Shown here in pieces: positions 1 through 8,324 of a DNA stretch of 16,202 nucleotides. Below the pieces are notes generated by a model. The model was given only the letters and a program-made list of their open reading frames with translations, did not search any database and was not told the DNA's origin. A program made the position numbers and the translations under genes. Each line of letters begins with the position of its first letter. The first letter of the stretch is position 1. Source of the DNA: JBDTNQ01 sp039933635 (GTDB lineage: Bacteria; Acidobacteriota; Vicinamibacteria; Vicinamibacterales; SCN-69-37); contig JBDTNQ010000103.1 in the NCBI GenBank assembly GCA_039933635.1, positions 1-16,202 on the forward strand. Direction: 5' to 3'.

Positions 1-8
1 TGGTCCCT

Positions 9-1733
9 TTAGATGTTCCCCTTCCGCCGTTCGTCCGCGATGTACTCCGACGTGCGCCAGGCGAGAGCCATGATCGTCCACGTCAGGTTCTTGTCGGCCT
101 GCGAGACGAACGGGCCGCCGTCGGCGACGAAGAGGTTCTTCACGTCGTGCGCCTGGCAGTGCGCGTTGAGCGCCGACGTCTTCGGATCGCTGCCCATCCT
201 GACGGCGCCGGCCTCGTGGATGATCTGTCCGCCAGTCGCCAGTCCGTAATCCTGCGCCGCCGTCGGCATGTTCCCCATCGTCACACCACCCATTTCCTGG
301 ATGATGCCGCGGAAGGTCTCCTGCATGTGCTTGCCTTGCAGGCGTTCCGTGTCGGCCCAGGTGTGATTGAACCGGAGGACCGGAATTCCCCACTTATCGA
401 CCACGTTGGGATCGATCTCGCAATAGTTGTCCTCGCGTCCAACCTGCTCCCCACGTCCCGAGAAGTTGACGAACGCGCCGTAGTAGCGCCGGTATTCGTC
501 CTTGAGCCCGGCCCCGTAACCGCCACCCTGTGACTGCGGGTAGTTGTCGATGCCACCACTGAAGCCGTAGCCTGGCATCCCGAAGCCCCCCCCAAGCTCG
601 ACGTGGTACCCGCGTGGGAAACCCAGAGCTTTGTTGTCGCCCCACCAGGGGATGTAGAGATGCATGCCCCCGACGCCGTCCGCGTTGTAGCGCGGCGTGT
701 CCATCAGCGAGGGGATGAATCCTCGAACGGCAAGGCCGGTCGAGTCGGTCAGGTACTTGCCCACCACCCCACTCGAGTTGGCCAGCCCATTCGGGAAGCG
801 CGAAGACTTGGAATTGAGCAGCAGCCGCGCGGATTCACAGCAACTGGCGGACAGGACCACGGCGCGGGCGCGCACCTGATGCTCGGTGTTGGTCGTCGTG
901 TCGATGTACGAGACGCCGGTGGCAAGGCCGTCCGTGCCCGTCATGACCTCGCGCGCCATCGCATTCGCGACGATCGTCAGCTTCCCCGTCTTGAGCGCGG
1001 GCGGCAACATCACCGAGACGCTCGAGAAGTTCGAATGCGTGCGACACCCACGTCCGCATTGACCGCAGTAGTGACACGCCGCCCGTCCGTTCAGCGGCTT
1101 CGTGAGGATCGAGAGCCGTGACGGGACCACCGGGATCTTGAGACGATCGCAGGCCTTCTTGATGAGCAGTTCGTGCGCGCGCGGCTTGGGCGGCGGCTGG
1201 AAGTAGCCGTCCGGCTCGTTGTGCAGCCCGGTTTCGCTCGCGTGGTTGGAGCCGAAGACACCGACGAACTGGTCGAGCTTGTCGTAGTAGGGCTTCATGT
1301 CGGCGTAGGTGATGGGCCAGTCGTCACCGTAGCCGTCGATCGATTTGTGCTGAAAGTCGTCGGGGCCGAATCGCAGCGAGATCCGCCCCCAATGGTGCGT
1401 GCGGCCGCCGAGCATGCGCCCACGGAACCATCGCCAGCCGCCGCGGCCGACGGTGTACGGCTCCCCTTCGATGTCCCAGCCACCGATGCACCCGTCGAAT
1501 GAGCCGAACGGCTTCTTGTCGCCGCCCCACCCGCGCGTCGGCGAGTCGTAGCTCCAGGCGAACATGTCGCTGTCTTTGGCGGAATCCCACATCGGTCCGC
1601 CTTCGAGCATGACGACGTCGGCGCCCGCTTCAGTCAACACTTTGGCGGTCGTGCCGCCGCCGGCGCCGGAGCCGACAATGCACACGTCATACACTTTCGG
1701 CGAGCGAATGATTTGCATGGTTGTCAGGCGCAT
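9..1733 (-). CDS. GMC-family FAD-dependent oxidoreductase with a Cys cluster
   Basis: 574-residue flavoprotein of the glucose-methanol-choline family, which oxidises alcohols or sugar hydroxyls using FAD. The N-terminal dinucleotide fold is explicit (VCIVGSGAGGG, about residues 18-27, with LEGG at 43-46). GRMLGGRTHHWGR at 105-117 fits the FAD-contact segment of the family. The C-terminal part holds the expected catalytic His/Asn pair: H506 in HEAGAVRMG and N549 in DKNLTW. Residues 220-230 carry four cysteines (C220, C223, C226, C230) in a C-x2-C-x2-C-x3-C arrangement, suggestive of an iron-sulfur site. No signal peptide is visible. Relatives often work with a small Tat-exported gluconate-dehydrogenase-subunit-3-type partner and a cytochrome c. 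Any downstream partner would lie outside the window. An alternative start is Met6 at 1718; neither start has a strong ribosome binding site. Transcribed away from the GH31 gene through a short shared intergenic region. Family is confident; substrate is unknown. Confidence 0.9.
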   Translation of the reverse strand: MRLTTMQIIRSPKVYDVCIVGSGAGGGTTAKVLTEAGADVVMLEGGPMWDSAKDSDMFAWSYDSPTRGWGGDKKPFGSFDGCIGGWDIEGEPYTVGRGGWRWFRGRMLGGRTHHWGRISLRFGPDDFQHKSIDGYGDDWPITYADMKPYYDKLDQFVGVFGSNHASETGLHNEPDGYFQPPPKPRAHELLIKKACDRLKIPVVPSRLSILTKPLNGRAACHYCGQCGRGCRTHSNFSSVSVMLPPALKTGKLTIVANAMAREVMTGTDGLATGVSYIDTTTNTEHQVRARAVVLSASCCESARLLLNSKSSRFPNGLANSSGVVGKYLTDSTGLAVRGFIPSLMDTPRYNADGVGGMHLYIPWWGDNKALGFPRGYHVELGGGFGMPGYGFSGGIDNYPQSQGGGYGAGLKDEYRRYYGAFVNFSGRGEQVGREDNYCEIDPNVVDKWGIPVLRFNHTWADTERLQGKHMQETFRGIIQEMGGVTMGNMPTAAQDYGLATGGQIIHEAGAVRMGSDPKTSALNAHCQAHDVKNLFVADGGPFVSQADKNLTWTIMALAWRTSEYIADERRKGNI

Positions 1734-1814
1734 CTTACAGCAGGCCTGGCCGGTTCATCCCGTCGCAGTTTTCGCCCGCGCCCAGGTCCGTCTCCGTTAT
1801 AAATGGACCCGATC
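1734..1814. promoter_or_regulatory. Short divergent promoter region, GMC oxidoreductase / GH31
   Basis: About 80 bases must hold the start signals for both divergent genes. On the + strand TATAAA at 1798-1803 is a good -10 hexamer, but I see no convincing -35 at the usual distance. If it is used, transcription would begin near 1810, only a few bases before the ATG at 1815, giving an almost leaderless GH31 mRNA. Nothing clear is visible for the minus-strand gene. The promoter is an inference. Confidence 0.3.
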
Positions 1815-4694
1815 ATGACCACGTCACCTGTCAGACTGCTCCTCCTTGGCTTGGGCGCGCTTGTGTCGCTGGGTCCGGTCGCAGCGCACGCACAGGCGCC
1901 CACTGCGCCCGCCTCCCGGCAACTCGAGGTATCGCCGCTGGCCGACGGCATCCGCGTGCCGGTGCGCGACGGCTTCCTGCGTCTGCAGGTCAAATCTCCC
2001 ACGATCATCCGCGTCCTCTTCTCCAAGGTGATGGCCCCGCGCGTCGATGAGTTGGTGGTTCTCGGCACGGGTACGGCGGCGCTGAATCCATTCACGACAA
2101 CGGCGCCGCTGACGCCGCGCCCCCTCCAAACGCGATTCACCGTCGTGACGACGCCCACGACCACCACCGTCAGGACTTCGGCCCTGGCGGCGACGGTGCA
2201 GCTCAACGACGGCTCGGTGACGTTCGCCGATGCCGCCGGCAGGACGATCCTGGCCGAGGTCCCGGGCGCGCACGTGATGACGCCCGCGACCGCCCAGGGC
2301 GAGCAGACGTTCAGCGTGCAGCAACGCTGGCAGGCAAATGACGGCGAGTCGCTCTACGGGCTCGGACAGCGCCAGGAAGGCAAACTCGATCTCAAGGGCT
2401 ACGACCTCGATCTCTGGCAGCGGAACATGGTCGTGGAGATTCCGTTTCTCGTCTCGAGTCGCGGCTACGGGATTCTCTGGGACAACACATCGCCAGGCAA
2501 GTTCGGCGACGTCCGGCCATTCGAGTCGATTCCCGCGGCCAACCTGTTCGACGCCCTCGGTCGGTCGGGCGGCTTGAGCCACGGATCGTATGCACCCGAC
2601 GCGGCGATGGCTGAGAACGCCACGACGACGCCGATCATCGAACTCGACAAGGCCGTCCTCGGCGGCCGCGGCGCGGCGCCGCCTGTGACGGCCTGGCAGG
2701 GCCGAGTCCTCGCGCCAGTCTCCGGTGACTATCAGTTCCAGACCTACTCCAATGGTGGCGTCCACCTGTGGCTCGATGGCCAGCTGCAGATCGATCACTG
2801 GAAGCAGAACTGGGCGACCGAATTCGACCAGTTCAAGGTCCACCTCGAAGCGGGTTCGAAACACGACATCCGCGTGACGAGCGATGGCGCCGGCGACACG
2901 ATGAAGCTGTTGTGGAAGACGCCCGCGGCATCGGCCGACACGGCGCTCTGGTCGGAGGTCGGCGAGGCGATCGACTACTACTTCGTCTACGGACCGACAC
3001 TCGACGATGTCGTGCGGGGGTATCGGACGCTGACCGGCGCGGCGACGATGCTGCCGCAGTGGGCGTTCGGGTTCTGGCAGTCGAAGAACAAATACAACAC
3101 GCAGAAGGAAGTGCTCGACACGGTCGCCGAGTTCCGCCGGCGGCAGATCCCCCTCGACAACATCGTGCAGGACTGGCAGTACTGGCAAGCCGACGCCTGG
3201 GGCACGCATCAGTTCGAAGCGTCGCGATATCCGGACCCGGACGCGATGATCAGGACCATCCACGACAACCACGCCCGCTTCATGATTTCGGTCTGGGGCA
3301 AGTTCTATCCGTCGACGGACAACGCCAAAGCGATGCAGGCCATCGGCGGGTTGTATCAGCCGACCCTCGCCGCCGGCACGAAGGATTGGCTGAGCCGCGA
3401 CTACACGTTCTACGACGCGTTCCACAAGCCGGCGCGCAAGCTGTTCTGGAACCAGGTGAACACGGCGCTGTTCTCGAAGGGAGTCGACGCGTGGTGGATG
3501 GACGCAACGGAACCGGACATCGTGCAACCCTCGCCACCGACGCTCGAGTCGCTCCGCGCCGCCGTCGATAAGACCGCCATCGGCACGGCGTCGCGAGTGA
3601 TGAACGCTTACGCGCTCGTGAACAGTGAAGCCGTCTATGACGGCCAGCGCAGCGTGAAGCCGGACCAGCGCGTCTTCATCCTCACCCGCTCCGGCTTCGC
3701 GGGTATCCAGCGTTACGGCACCGTGACCTGGTCGGGTGACATCACGTCCACCTGGTCCACGCTCCGCAAGCAGATCACCGCGGGACTCAATTTCTCGATC
3801 GCCGGCGACCCGTATTGGACGAACGACACCGGCGGCTACACGATGGAGCGCCGGTTCACGCAGGCGCGCGACGGTGACGCCCTCGACGAATGGCAGGAAC
3901 TCAACGCGCGCTGGTTCCAGTTCAGCACCTTCTCGCCGATCCTCCGTGTGCACGGCACGGATCGACCACGCGAGATGTGGAACCTCGGCGCCGACACATC
4001 AGCGGTGTACCAGGCGGAACTCAAGTTCGATCGGCTGCGCTACGCGCTCTTTCCGTACATCTACGCCGTCGCGGGCCGCACCAGCCGCGAGGGCTACACG
4101 ATGATGCGTCCGCTCGTGATGGATTTCACCGACGATGCGCGGGCACGAACCGTCACCGACCAGTACATGTTCGGCCCGGCGTTCCTGGTCAACCCGGTGA
4201 CGGAGTACAAGGCGCGCAGCCGGCAGGTATATCTGCCGGCGGGGACCGCGTGGTACGACTTCTGGACAGGCAAGGACACTCGAGGCGGCGCGGCGATCGC
4301 CGCCGATGCGCCGTACGACCAACTCCCCGTCTTCGTTCGGGCCGGTTCGATCGTCCCCGTCGGTCCCGATCAGCAGTACATCGGCGAGAAGAGATTGGAT
4401 GCCGTCACGCTGTACGTCTACGCCGGCGCCAACGGGACCTTCTCACTCTATGAAGATGACGGCCTGACCTACGGCTACGAACGCGGGCAGTTCTCCCAGA
4501 TCCCCATCACGTGGAATGACGCTACGAAGGTGCTCACCATCGGCCGACGCACCGGAACATTTCCAGGTATGCCAACCGCGCGGACGTTCAACGTGGTGGT
4601 GGTGAAAGCCGGAGCGCCAGTGGCGTATCAGGGCGCCGCGGCGGCGGGACGCGGGGTGAAGTACAGCGGCCTCGCGGTGAACGTGAGGTTCTGA
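1815..4694 (+). CDS. Secreted GH31 family glycoside hydrolase with PA14 insert, probable alpha-xylosidase
   Basis: Retaining alpha-glycosidase of family GH31. The N-terminus is a signal peptide (Arg, then LLLLGLGALVSLGPVA, with likely cleavage after AHA). I chose ATG 1815 because the ATG at 1803 would put an Asp into the n-region, and GGA lies 7 bases before 1815; the 1803 start would add four residues. Using numbering from 1803: an N-terminal beta-sandwich region, then a PA14 carbohydrate-binding insert at about 295-385 (SGDYQFQTYSNGGVHLWLDG), then the (beta/alpha)8 barrel. The barrel carries the nucleophile D567 in WWMDATEPD and the general acid/base D646 in TWSGDITSTW. C-terminal beta domains follow (FLVNPVTEY; YEDDGLTYGYERG). 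A PA14 insert in this place is known from xyloglucan-active alpha-xylosidases such as Cellvibrio Xyl31A, hence the guess of alpha-xylosidase; alpha-glucosidase or another GH31 activity is possible. It probably acts in the periplasm or outside the cell. It is convergent with the NAGPA-like gene downstream. Confidence 0.92.
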   Translation: MTTSPVRLLLLGLGALVSLGPVAAHAQAPTAPASRQLEVSPLADGIRVPVRDGFLRLQVKSPTIIRVLFSKVMAPRVDELVVLGTGTAALNPFTTTAPLTPRPLQTRFTVVTTPTTTTVRTSALAATVQLNDGSVTFADAAGRTILAEVPGAHVMTPATAQGEQTFSVQQRWQANDGESLYGLGQRQEGKLDLKGYDLDLWQRNMVVEIPFLVSSRGYGILWDNTSPGKFGDVRPFESIPAANLFDALGRSGGLSHGSYAPDAAMAENATTTPIIELDKAVLGGRGAAPPVTAWQGRVLAPVSGDYQFQTYSNGGVHLWLDGQLQIDHWKQNWATEFDQFKVHLEAGSKHDIRVTSDGAGDTMKLLWKTPAASADTALWSEVGEAIDYYFVYGPTLDDVVRGYRTLTGAATMLPQWAFGFWQSKNKYNTQKEVLDTVAEFRRRQIPLDNIVQDWQYWQADAWGTHQFEASRYPDPDAMIRTIHDNHARFMISVWGKFYPSTDNAKAMQAIGGLYQPTLAAGTKDWLSRDYTFYDAFHKPARKLFWNQVNTALFSKGVDAWWMDATEPDIVQPSPPTLESLRAAVDKTAIGTASRVMNAYALVNSEAVYDGQRSVKPDQRVFILTRSGFAGIQRYGTVTWSGDITSTWSTLRKQITAGLNFSIAGDPYWTNDTGGYTMERRFTQARDGDALDEWQELNARWFQFSTFSPILRVHGTDRPREMWNLGADTSAVYQAELKFDRLRYALFPYIYAVAGRTSREGYTMMRPLVMDFTDDARARTVTDQYMFGPAFLVNPVTEYKARSRQVYLPAGTAWYDFWTGKDTRGGAAIAADAPYDQLPVFVRAGSIVPVGPDQQYIGEKRLDAVTLYVYAGANGTFSLYEDDGLTYGYERGQFSQIPITWNDATKVLTIGRRTGTFPGMPTARTFNVVVVKAGAPVAYQGAAAAGRGVKYSGLAVNVRF

Positions 4695-4710
4695 CGACGC
4701 CTGGATCATG

Positions 4711-4732
4711 CCCTGGACCTGAAGGTCCAGGG
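4711..4732. repeat. Palindromic repeat, copy 1, between convergent stop codons
   Basis: Perfect inverted repeat: arm CCCTGGACCT at 4711-4720, GA at 4721-4722, arm AGGTCCAGGG at 4723-4732. It sits between the GH31 stop (4692-4694) and the opposing stop (4734-4736), ending one base before the latter. There is no T-tract on either side, so it is not a classical intrinsic terminator, but a 10-bp stem could still limit read-through in both directions. A near-identical copy lies at 11268-11289. Confidence 0.8.
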
Positions 4733-4733
4733 T

Positions 4734-5726
4734 TCAGAATGTCGAGTACGACACGCTCCCGCCGGGCACCGCGACGTTCAACGGCCCTTTGAGCATGATG
4801 GCGATCGCGGAGGTGCCCGGGGGACGGTAGTCCACGGTTGGCGACAGCAACCCACCGGCGTAGTCGTTCACCCACCACGCCCAGCACGCGACGCTGCCGC
4901 CGTTGTCCAAAATGATCCCATCGTCGGCGCCGGCGGCGAGTAGCGCGGCGCCGATCTCCTCGACCGTGCCTTCCCGCTGAACGACCAGGAGCGCGTCGGA
5001 CGAAAAGCCGATGGCGTTGTGGAAATACCGCGAGCGCGGGACGCCCTGTTCACGCCAGGCGCGCAGCACGTTCGACGCGAACGACTTCGGATAGCCCTCA
5101 TACAGGCCTCGTCGAATGGCCTCACCCGCTTCACGCCTGTGGTCGAACGCCAGCACATGCCGCGCGTCGTAGAACTGTCCGGCGATTTCGTCGATGCCGA
5201 CAAGCGCGCGATCGCGCAGTACCCGCTGGCCGAACGTCGCCCAGTCGATGTCGTCGCTGAGGTCGCGACCGTCGAACGCATCGAACACGCGCTCGTGCGT
5301 GAAATCAAAGCGAAGATCTTCGATGGACAGGCCGCCGCTGCGCCAGAGGGTCAGGCAGGAATAGGCCGGAGTGTCCGACGGATCATCCAGCACGCGAAAC
5401 ACGCGAGGCGTTTCTCCCCGTTGCCACGCCACGACGCCGATATTTGTCCCAAGGTTACGGTTGCTGATCGCAATCGCCCGCCGCGCGCTTCGGCCGTCCG
5501 CGCCGACCACACCAACCTGCCGGAGCAGTTCGGTCATCGGGACCTTCGCGTCCGATATGCCCTGCACTTCGGCCGGCGTCCCCTCGCGGTGCCGCAACAT
5601 GCCGGGCAGGCGCATCAACCGATCGCGGTTGGCCACGCTCAGCAGCGCGGTCTCAATTTCGGACCGTTCGAGCCGTAGCAACAGATCGTTACGGCGGCCT
5701 TCGAGGCGGGTCAGTGTGAGCTGCAC
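4734..5726 (-). CDS. NAGPA-like (phosphodiester glycosidase family) protein
   Basis: 330 residues, tentatively a phosphodiester glycosidase (NAGPA) domain protein. The C-terminal third resembles that family: an acidic/Gly-rich motif ILDNGGSVACWAWW at 271-284, where relatives typically have a LDGGGS-like segment, followed by YRPPGTSAIAIML at 300-312, like the R-P-x-x-x-A-I-x-V end of the domain. No signal peptide or membrane segment is seen, which is unusual since many relatives are exported. The start is GTG at 5724-5726, placed 2 bases after the TGA of the MFS transporter (5729-5731), so translational coupling is likely and the two probably serve the same substrate. The stop codon abuts a palindromic repeat. 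The N-terminal 200 residues are not recognised. The gene is secure; the family call is moderate and the function is unproven. Confidence 0.6.
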   Translation of the reverse strand: MQLTLTRLEGRRNDLLLRLERSEIETALLSVANRDRLMRLPGMLRHREGTPAEVQGISDAKVPMTELLRQVGVVGADGRSARRAIAISNRNLGTNIGVVAWQRGETPRVFRVLDDPSDTPAYSCLTLWRSGGLSIEDLRFDFTHERVFDAFDGRDLSDDIDWATFGQRVLRDRALVGIDEIAGQFYDARHVLAFDHRREAGEAIRRGLYEGYPKSFASNVLRAWREQGVPRSRYFHNAIGFSSDALLVVQREGTVEEIGAALLAAGADDGIILDNGGSVACWAWWVNDYAGGLLSPTVDYRPPGTSAIAIMLKGPLNVAVPGGSVSYSTF

Positions 5727-5728
5727 GC

Positions 5729-7105
5729 TCAGAACTTCGCCGGTTCGATCTTTCTCAACACCAGGAACACGCTGAGCATCGCGAGCACAGGCAGCATCCC
5801 GGCGCCGACGAAGACCTGGTTCCAGCCATACTGCTGAATGATGGCGCCCGTGAGCAGTACCGCCGCCATCGAGGCGCCGTTGTCACCGAAGCCGTTGATG
5901 CCGGCCACGCGCCCGGCGAGGTGCTGCGGCACGACGTCGCCGACCGTGCCGATGTAGACCGCGGCCACCCACTGGTTCCCGAACAGCGCCAGGCCCATCA
6001 GCAGCACGGCAAGGTAATCGTTGTGCACCCAGGGCATGGTCATGCTGAGGGCACCGAGGCCGAACGCGCACGCAAAGGCGATCTTGCGCCCCTTGTCCAC
6101 CGATCCCGTGGACTTGACGAACCGATCGGTCAGGATGCCACCGACCACGTTGCCGCCCATCCCGATGAGATTCGGCACGGAGGCGAAGAACCCGATCTGG
6201 AGGAACGACATGCCGCGACCACCCGCATCGACGGGCGAGCGGAGGTACAGCGGCAGCCAGGTCCAGTAGAACGTCGTGATCGGGCCGGTAAACACGCGGA
6301 CCAGGAACAACCCCAGCACCTTGCGGTTCGTCATCAGCTGCAGCAGGCCGATCTGCGGCCCGGTCGTCGTCGACGCCACGGTCGCGGCCGGCTTCAGCGC
6401 GATCGCGTTCATCCGCTCTTTGCTCGGGAAGATGGCGAACCACGGGATGAGCCAGAGCAGGCCGAGTACCGCCGGGATGATGAATCCGAACTGCCAGCTG
6501 ACGTGGAACGTGTTGATCAGCAGGATGAGGACGAGCGGCGGCGCAATCACCGATCCGAACTGCGCACCCGCGTTGAAGAATCCGCCGGCGCGCGAGCGCG
6601 TGGCCGCGGGAAACAGGCCGGCCAGCGCCTTGATGCCGGCGGTGTAGTTGCCGCACTCGGCGAGGCCCATGAGGAAACGCAGGACGACGAAGCCCGCGAG
6701 GCCGGCGCCCGTGATGGCGGGCAGTCCGGGAATCGCCGCGTAGATGCCGCCGAAGATCGAATCGATCATCGTGCCGGGACCGGCCAACGCATGCAGCATG
6801 CAGATGATGCTCCACGCGGTGAAGATGGTCGCGAGTCCGATTTTCGCGCCGACCTTGTCGATGAAGGTGCCCGCAGGAATCTGGCCCACCATCATGCCGA
6901 GATTGAACGCGACCGCGATGAACGCGTACTGCGGGTTCGTCCACTGCCAGTGCGGGCTGCCGGCCGCGGTCGGATCGCGAAGAAACGGCGCCAGCACGGC
7001 AAGCGTCTGCCGGTCGAGCAGGTTGATCGTGATCGACGCGGAAAGCAGGCCGACAATCGTCCAGCGGGTCTTCGGTGTGATCTCGGTCGTCTGGGTCATA
7101 GCCAT
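5729..7105 (-). CDS. MFS transporter, hexuronate (ACS/ExuT)-type
   Basis: Inner-membrane secondary transporter of the major facilitator superfamily with about 12 hydrophobic segments. It resembles the anion:cation symporter branch that contains ExuT: INLLDRQTLAVLAPFL in the first helix, motif-A-like GTFIDKVGAKIG at about 79-90, and GLAECGNYTAGIKALAGLFP followed by GGFFNAGAQFGSVIAPP at about 147-190, which match the typical helix 4-5 pattern of hexuronate and related organic-acid carriers. An upstream GTG at 7117 overlaps the GGAG at 7117-7120, so that GGAG is better used as the ribosome binding site for ATG 7105 (11-base spacing), giving 458 residues; ATG 7099 is a third option. It is preceded by a Gfo/Idh/MocA gene about 50 bases upstream and followed by a coupled NAGPA-like gene, probably one operon for uptake and processing of a sugar or sugar acid. 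The substrate cannot be read from sequence. Confidence 0.88.
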   Translation of the reverse strand: MAMTQTTEITPKTRWTIVGLLSASITINLLDRQTLAVLAPFLRDPTAAGSPHWQWTNPQYAFIAVAFNLGMMVGQIPAGTFIDKVGAKIGLATIFTAWSIICMLHALAGPGTMIDSIFGGIYAAIPGLPAITGAGLAGFVVLRFLMGLAECGNYTAGIKALAGLFPAATRSRAGGFFNAGAQFGSVIAPPLVLILLINTFHVSWQFGFIIPAVLGLLWLIPWFAIFPSKERMNAIALKPAATVASTTTGPQIGLLQLMTNRKVLGLFLVRVFTGPITTFYWTWLPLYLRSPVDAGGRGMSFLQIGFFASVPNLIGMGGNVVGGILTDRFVKSTGSVDKGRKIAFACAFGLGALSMTMPWVHNDYLAVLLMGLALFGNQWVAAVYIGTVGDVVPQHLAGRVAGINGFGDNGASMAAVLLTGAIIQQYGWNQVFVGAGMLPVLAMLSVFLVLRKIEPAKF

Positions 7106-7155
7106 ATCTGCGGACACTCCAGAGGTCGATTACTGGCCGGCGCGGCGGCGCATCG

Positions 7156-8241
7156 TCACGAGAGCGGCACCCACTGCCGCGACGAGGCGGATTGCTGTAA
7201 CGATGCAAGGACTTCCTGCACGGCGAGCCCATCGGCGAAATTCGGATGGAAATCTTCGCCCTTCGACAACGCCTCGAGAAATGCCGCGAGCGTTGCGATG
7301 AAGCTGTGCTCGTACCCGATGATGTGGCCCGGTCGCCAGAAGTTTGGGAAGATCGGGTGCTTCATGTCGGTCACCATCAGATCACGCACCCCCTGCTCGG
7401 TGGACGGCTGCGTGAAGTCGAGGAACTCGAGGGAGTTCATGCGCTCGAGATTGAAGGCGACCATACCACCCGCGCCGTGGATGCGGAACGATTTCTGGTT
7501 CTTGCAGCCGATGCCGAATCGCGTGGACTGAATCGTGCCGGCGCTCCCGTTGGCAAAACGCACCAGCGCCAGGAAGGCATCGTCGACCGCACGGCCAGGC
7601 ATGAAGGTCTCGGTCGCGGCGACGGCTTCCTTCAGCGGGCCGTTCAGGAAGAGCGCCGTGTCGATGACGTGCGTGAGCAGATCGTCGGCGACACCAGAGC
7701 CCGCCTGTTTCGGATCCATGCGCCAGGTAGCGGCGCGGGTCGAGTCGGCGCCCCACTGCTGCTTGTAGGCCGCGTCGTAATGAAAGATCTGGCCGAGACG
7801 GCCGTCATCGATCAGCTGCTTGGTGAACGCGATGGCCGGTACGCGGCGGTAGTTGTACCAGACGAGCGTCGGCACCTTGGCCGCCGCGCTCACCATGGCA
7901 CGCGCGTCGCCGACGTTCAGCGCGAGCGGCTTCTCGCAGAGGACGATCTTGCCCGCGGCGGCTGCGGCAATCGCGGCCTCGGCGTGCAGGTGGTTCGGCA
8001 GCGCGATGTCGACGGCGTCGATGTCCTTGCGATCGATCGCCGCGCGCCAGTCCGTGGCGGTCTCTTCCCATTCCCACTGCGCGGCGGTGCTGTGGAGCAG
8101 CGGCGAATCGAGGCCGCAGATGAGCTTGCGGCGGATCTTGTACGGCAGATCGAAGAAGTGGCCGGCCTGGGTGTGGGCGTTCGAATGGGCCTTGCCCATG
8201 AAGCCATCACCGAGGAGCGCCACACGAAGTTCTGGTTTCAT
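7156..8241 (-). CDS. Cytosolic Gfo/Idh/MocA family oxidoreductase
   Basis: 361-residue NAD(P)-dependent sugar or inositol dehydrogenase-like protein. The Rossmann glycine motif is LLGDGFMGKAHSNAH at 9-23. The family EKP signature is at 103-105 (LCEKPLALN), where the Lys is usually catalytic. A C-terminal domain follows, with DLLTHVIDTALFLNG at about 187-201 carrying the conserved Asp and His of the active-site region. There is no signal peptide, so it acts in the cytosol, unlike the longer family member at 8325-9758. An intrinsic terminator just upstream separates it from that gene, so it needs its own promoter and heads the run Gfo/Idh/MocA, MFS, NAGPA-like. I see no strong ribosome binding site before ATG 8241. 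Its likely role is to oxidise or reduce a sugar brought in by the adjacent MFS protein; the substrate is unknown. Confidence 0.9.
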   Translation of the reverse strand: MKPELRVALLGDGFMGKAHSNAHTQAGHFFDLPYKIRRKLICGLDSPLLHSTAAQWEWEETATDWRAAIDRKDIDAVDIALPNHLHAEAAIAAAAAGKIVLCEKPLALNVGDARAMVSAAAKVPTLVWYNYRRVPAIAFTKQLIDDGRLGQIFHYDAAYKQQWGADSTRAATWRMDPKQAGSGVADDLLTHVIDTALFLNGPLKEAVAATETFMPGRAVDDAFLALVRFANGSAGTIQSTRFGIGCKNQKSFRIHGAGGMVAFNLERMNSLEFLDFTQPSTEQGVRDLMVTDMKHPIFPNFWRPGHIIGYEHSFIATLAAFLEALSKGEDFHPNFADGLAVQEVLASLQQSASSRQWVPLS

Positions 8242-8258
8242 TGAGCGTTCAACAGACG

Positions 8259-8302
8259 AAAAAACGCGGGCCGTGCAAGGGGTTCATTCCTGCACGGCCC
8301 GC
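8259..8302 (-). terminator. Intrinsic terminator downstream of the Tat-exported Gfo/Idh/MocA gene
   Basis: Perfect 12-bp inverted repeat, GCGGGCCGTGCA at 8266-8277 with its complement at 8291-8302, with a 13-base loop. On the minus strand it is followed by one G and then six T (A-tract at 8259-8264 on the + strand). This is a textbook Rho-independent terminator, 23 bases beyond the stop of the 8325-9758 gene and just before the start of the gene at 7156-8241. Confidence 0.9.
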
Positions 8303-8324
8303 CTGATTCACGGTGAAAGCGTCG

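Noticed and set aside
1824..3953. Long open frame of 709 codons on the minus strand, antisense to the GH31 gene
   Set aside because: Its translation is Arg-rich and motif-free, and the + strand frame here has a signal peptide, PA14 domain and GH31 catalytic motifs. Long shadow frames are expected at this GC content.
7106..7155. Regulatory or RNA element between the cytosolic Gfo/Idh/MocA gene and the MFS gene
   Set aside because: Apart from the GGAG ribosome binding site, the roughly 50 bases show only GC-rich runs with no convincing stem or promoter.
5921..7531. 536-codon open frame on the + strand opposite the MFS and Gfo/Idh/MocA genes
   Set aside because: It crosses two genes and their junction, its product is rich in Arg, Glu and His without any domain pattern, and the opposite strand has clear transporter and dehydrogenase motifs.
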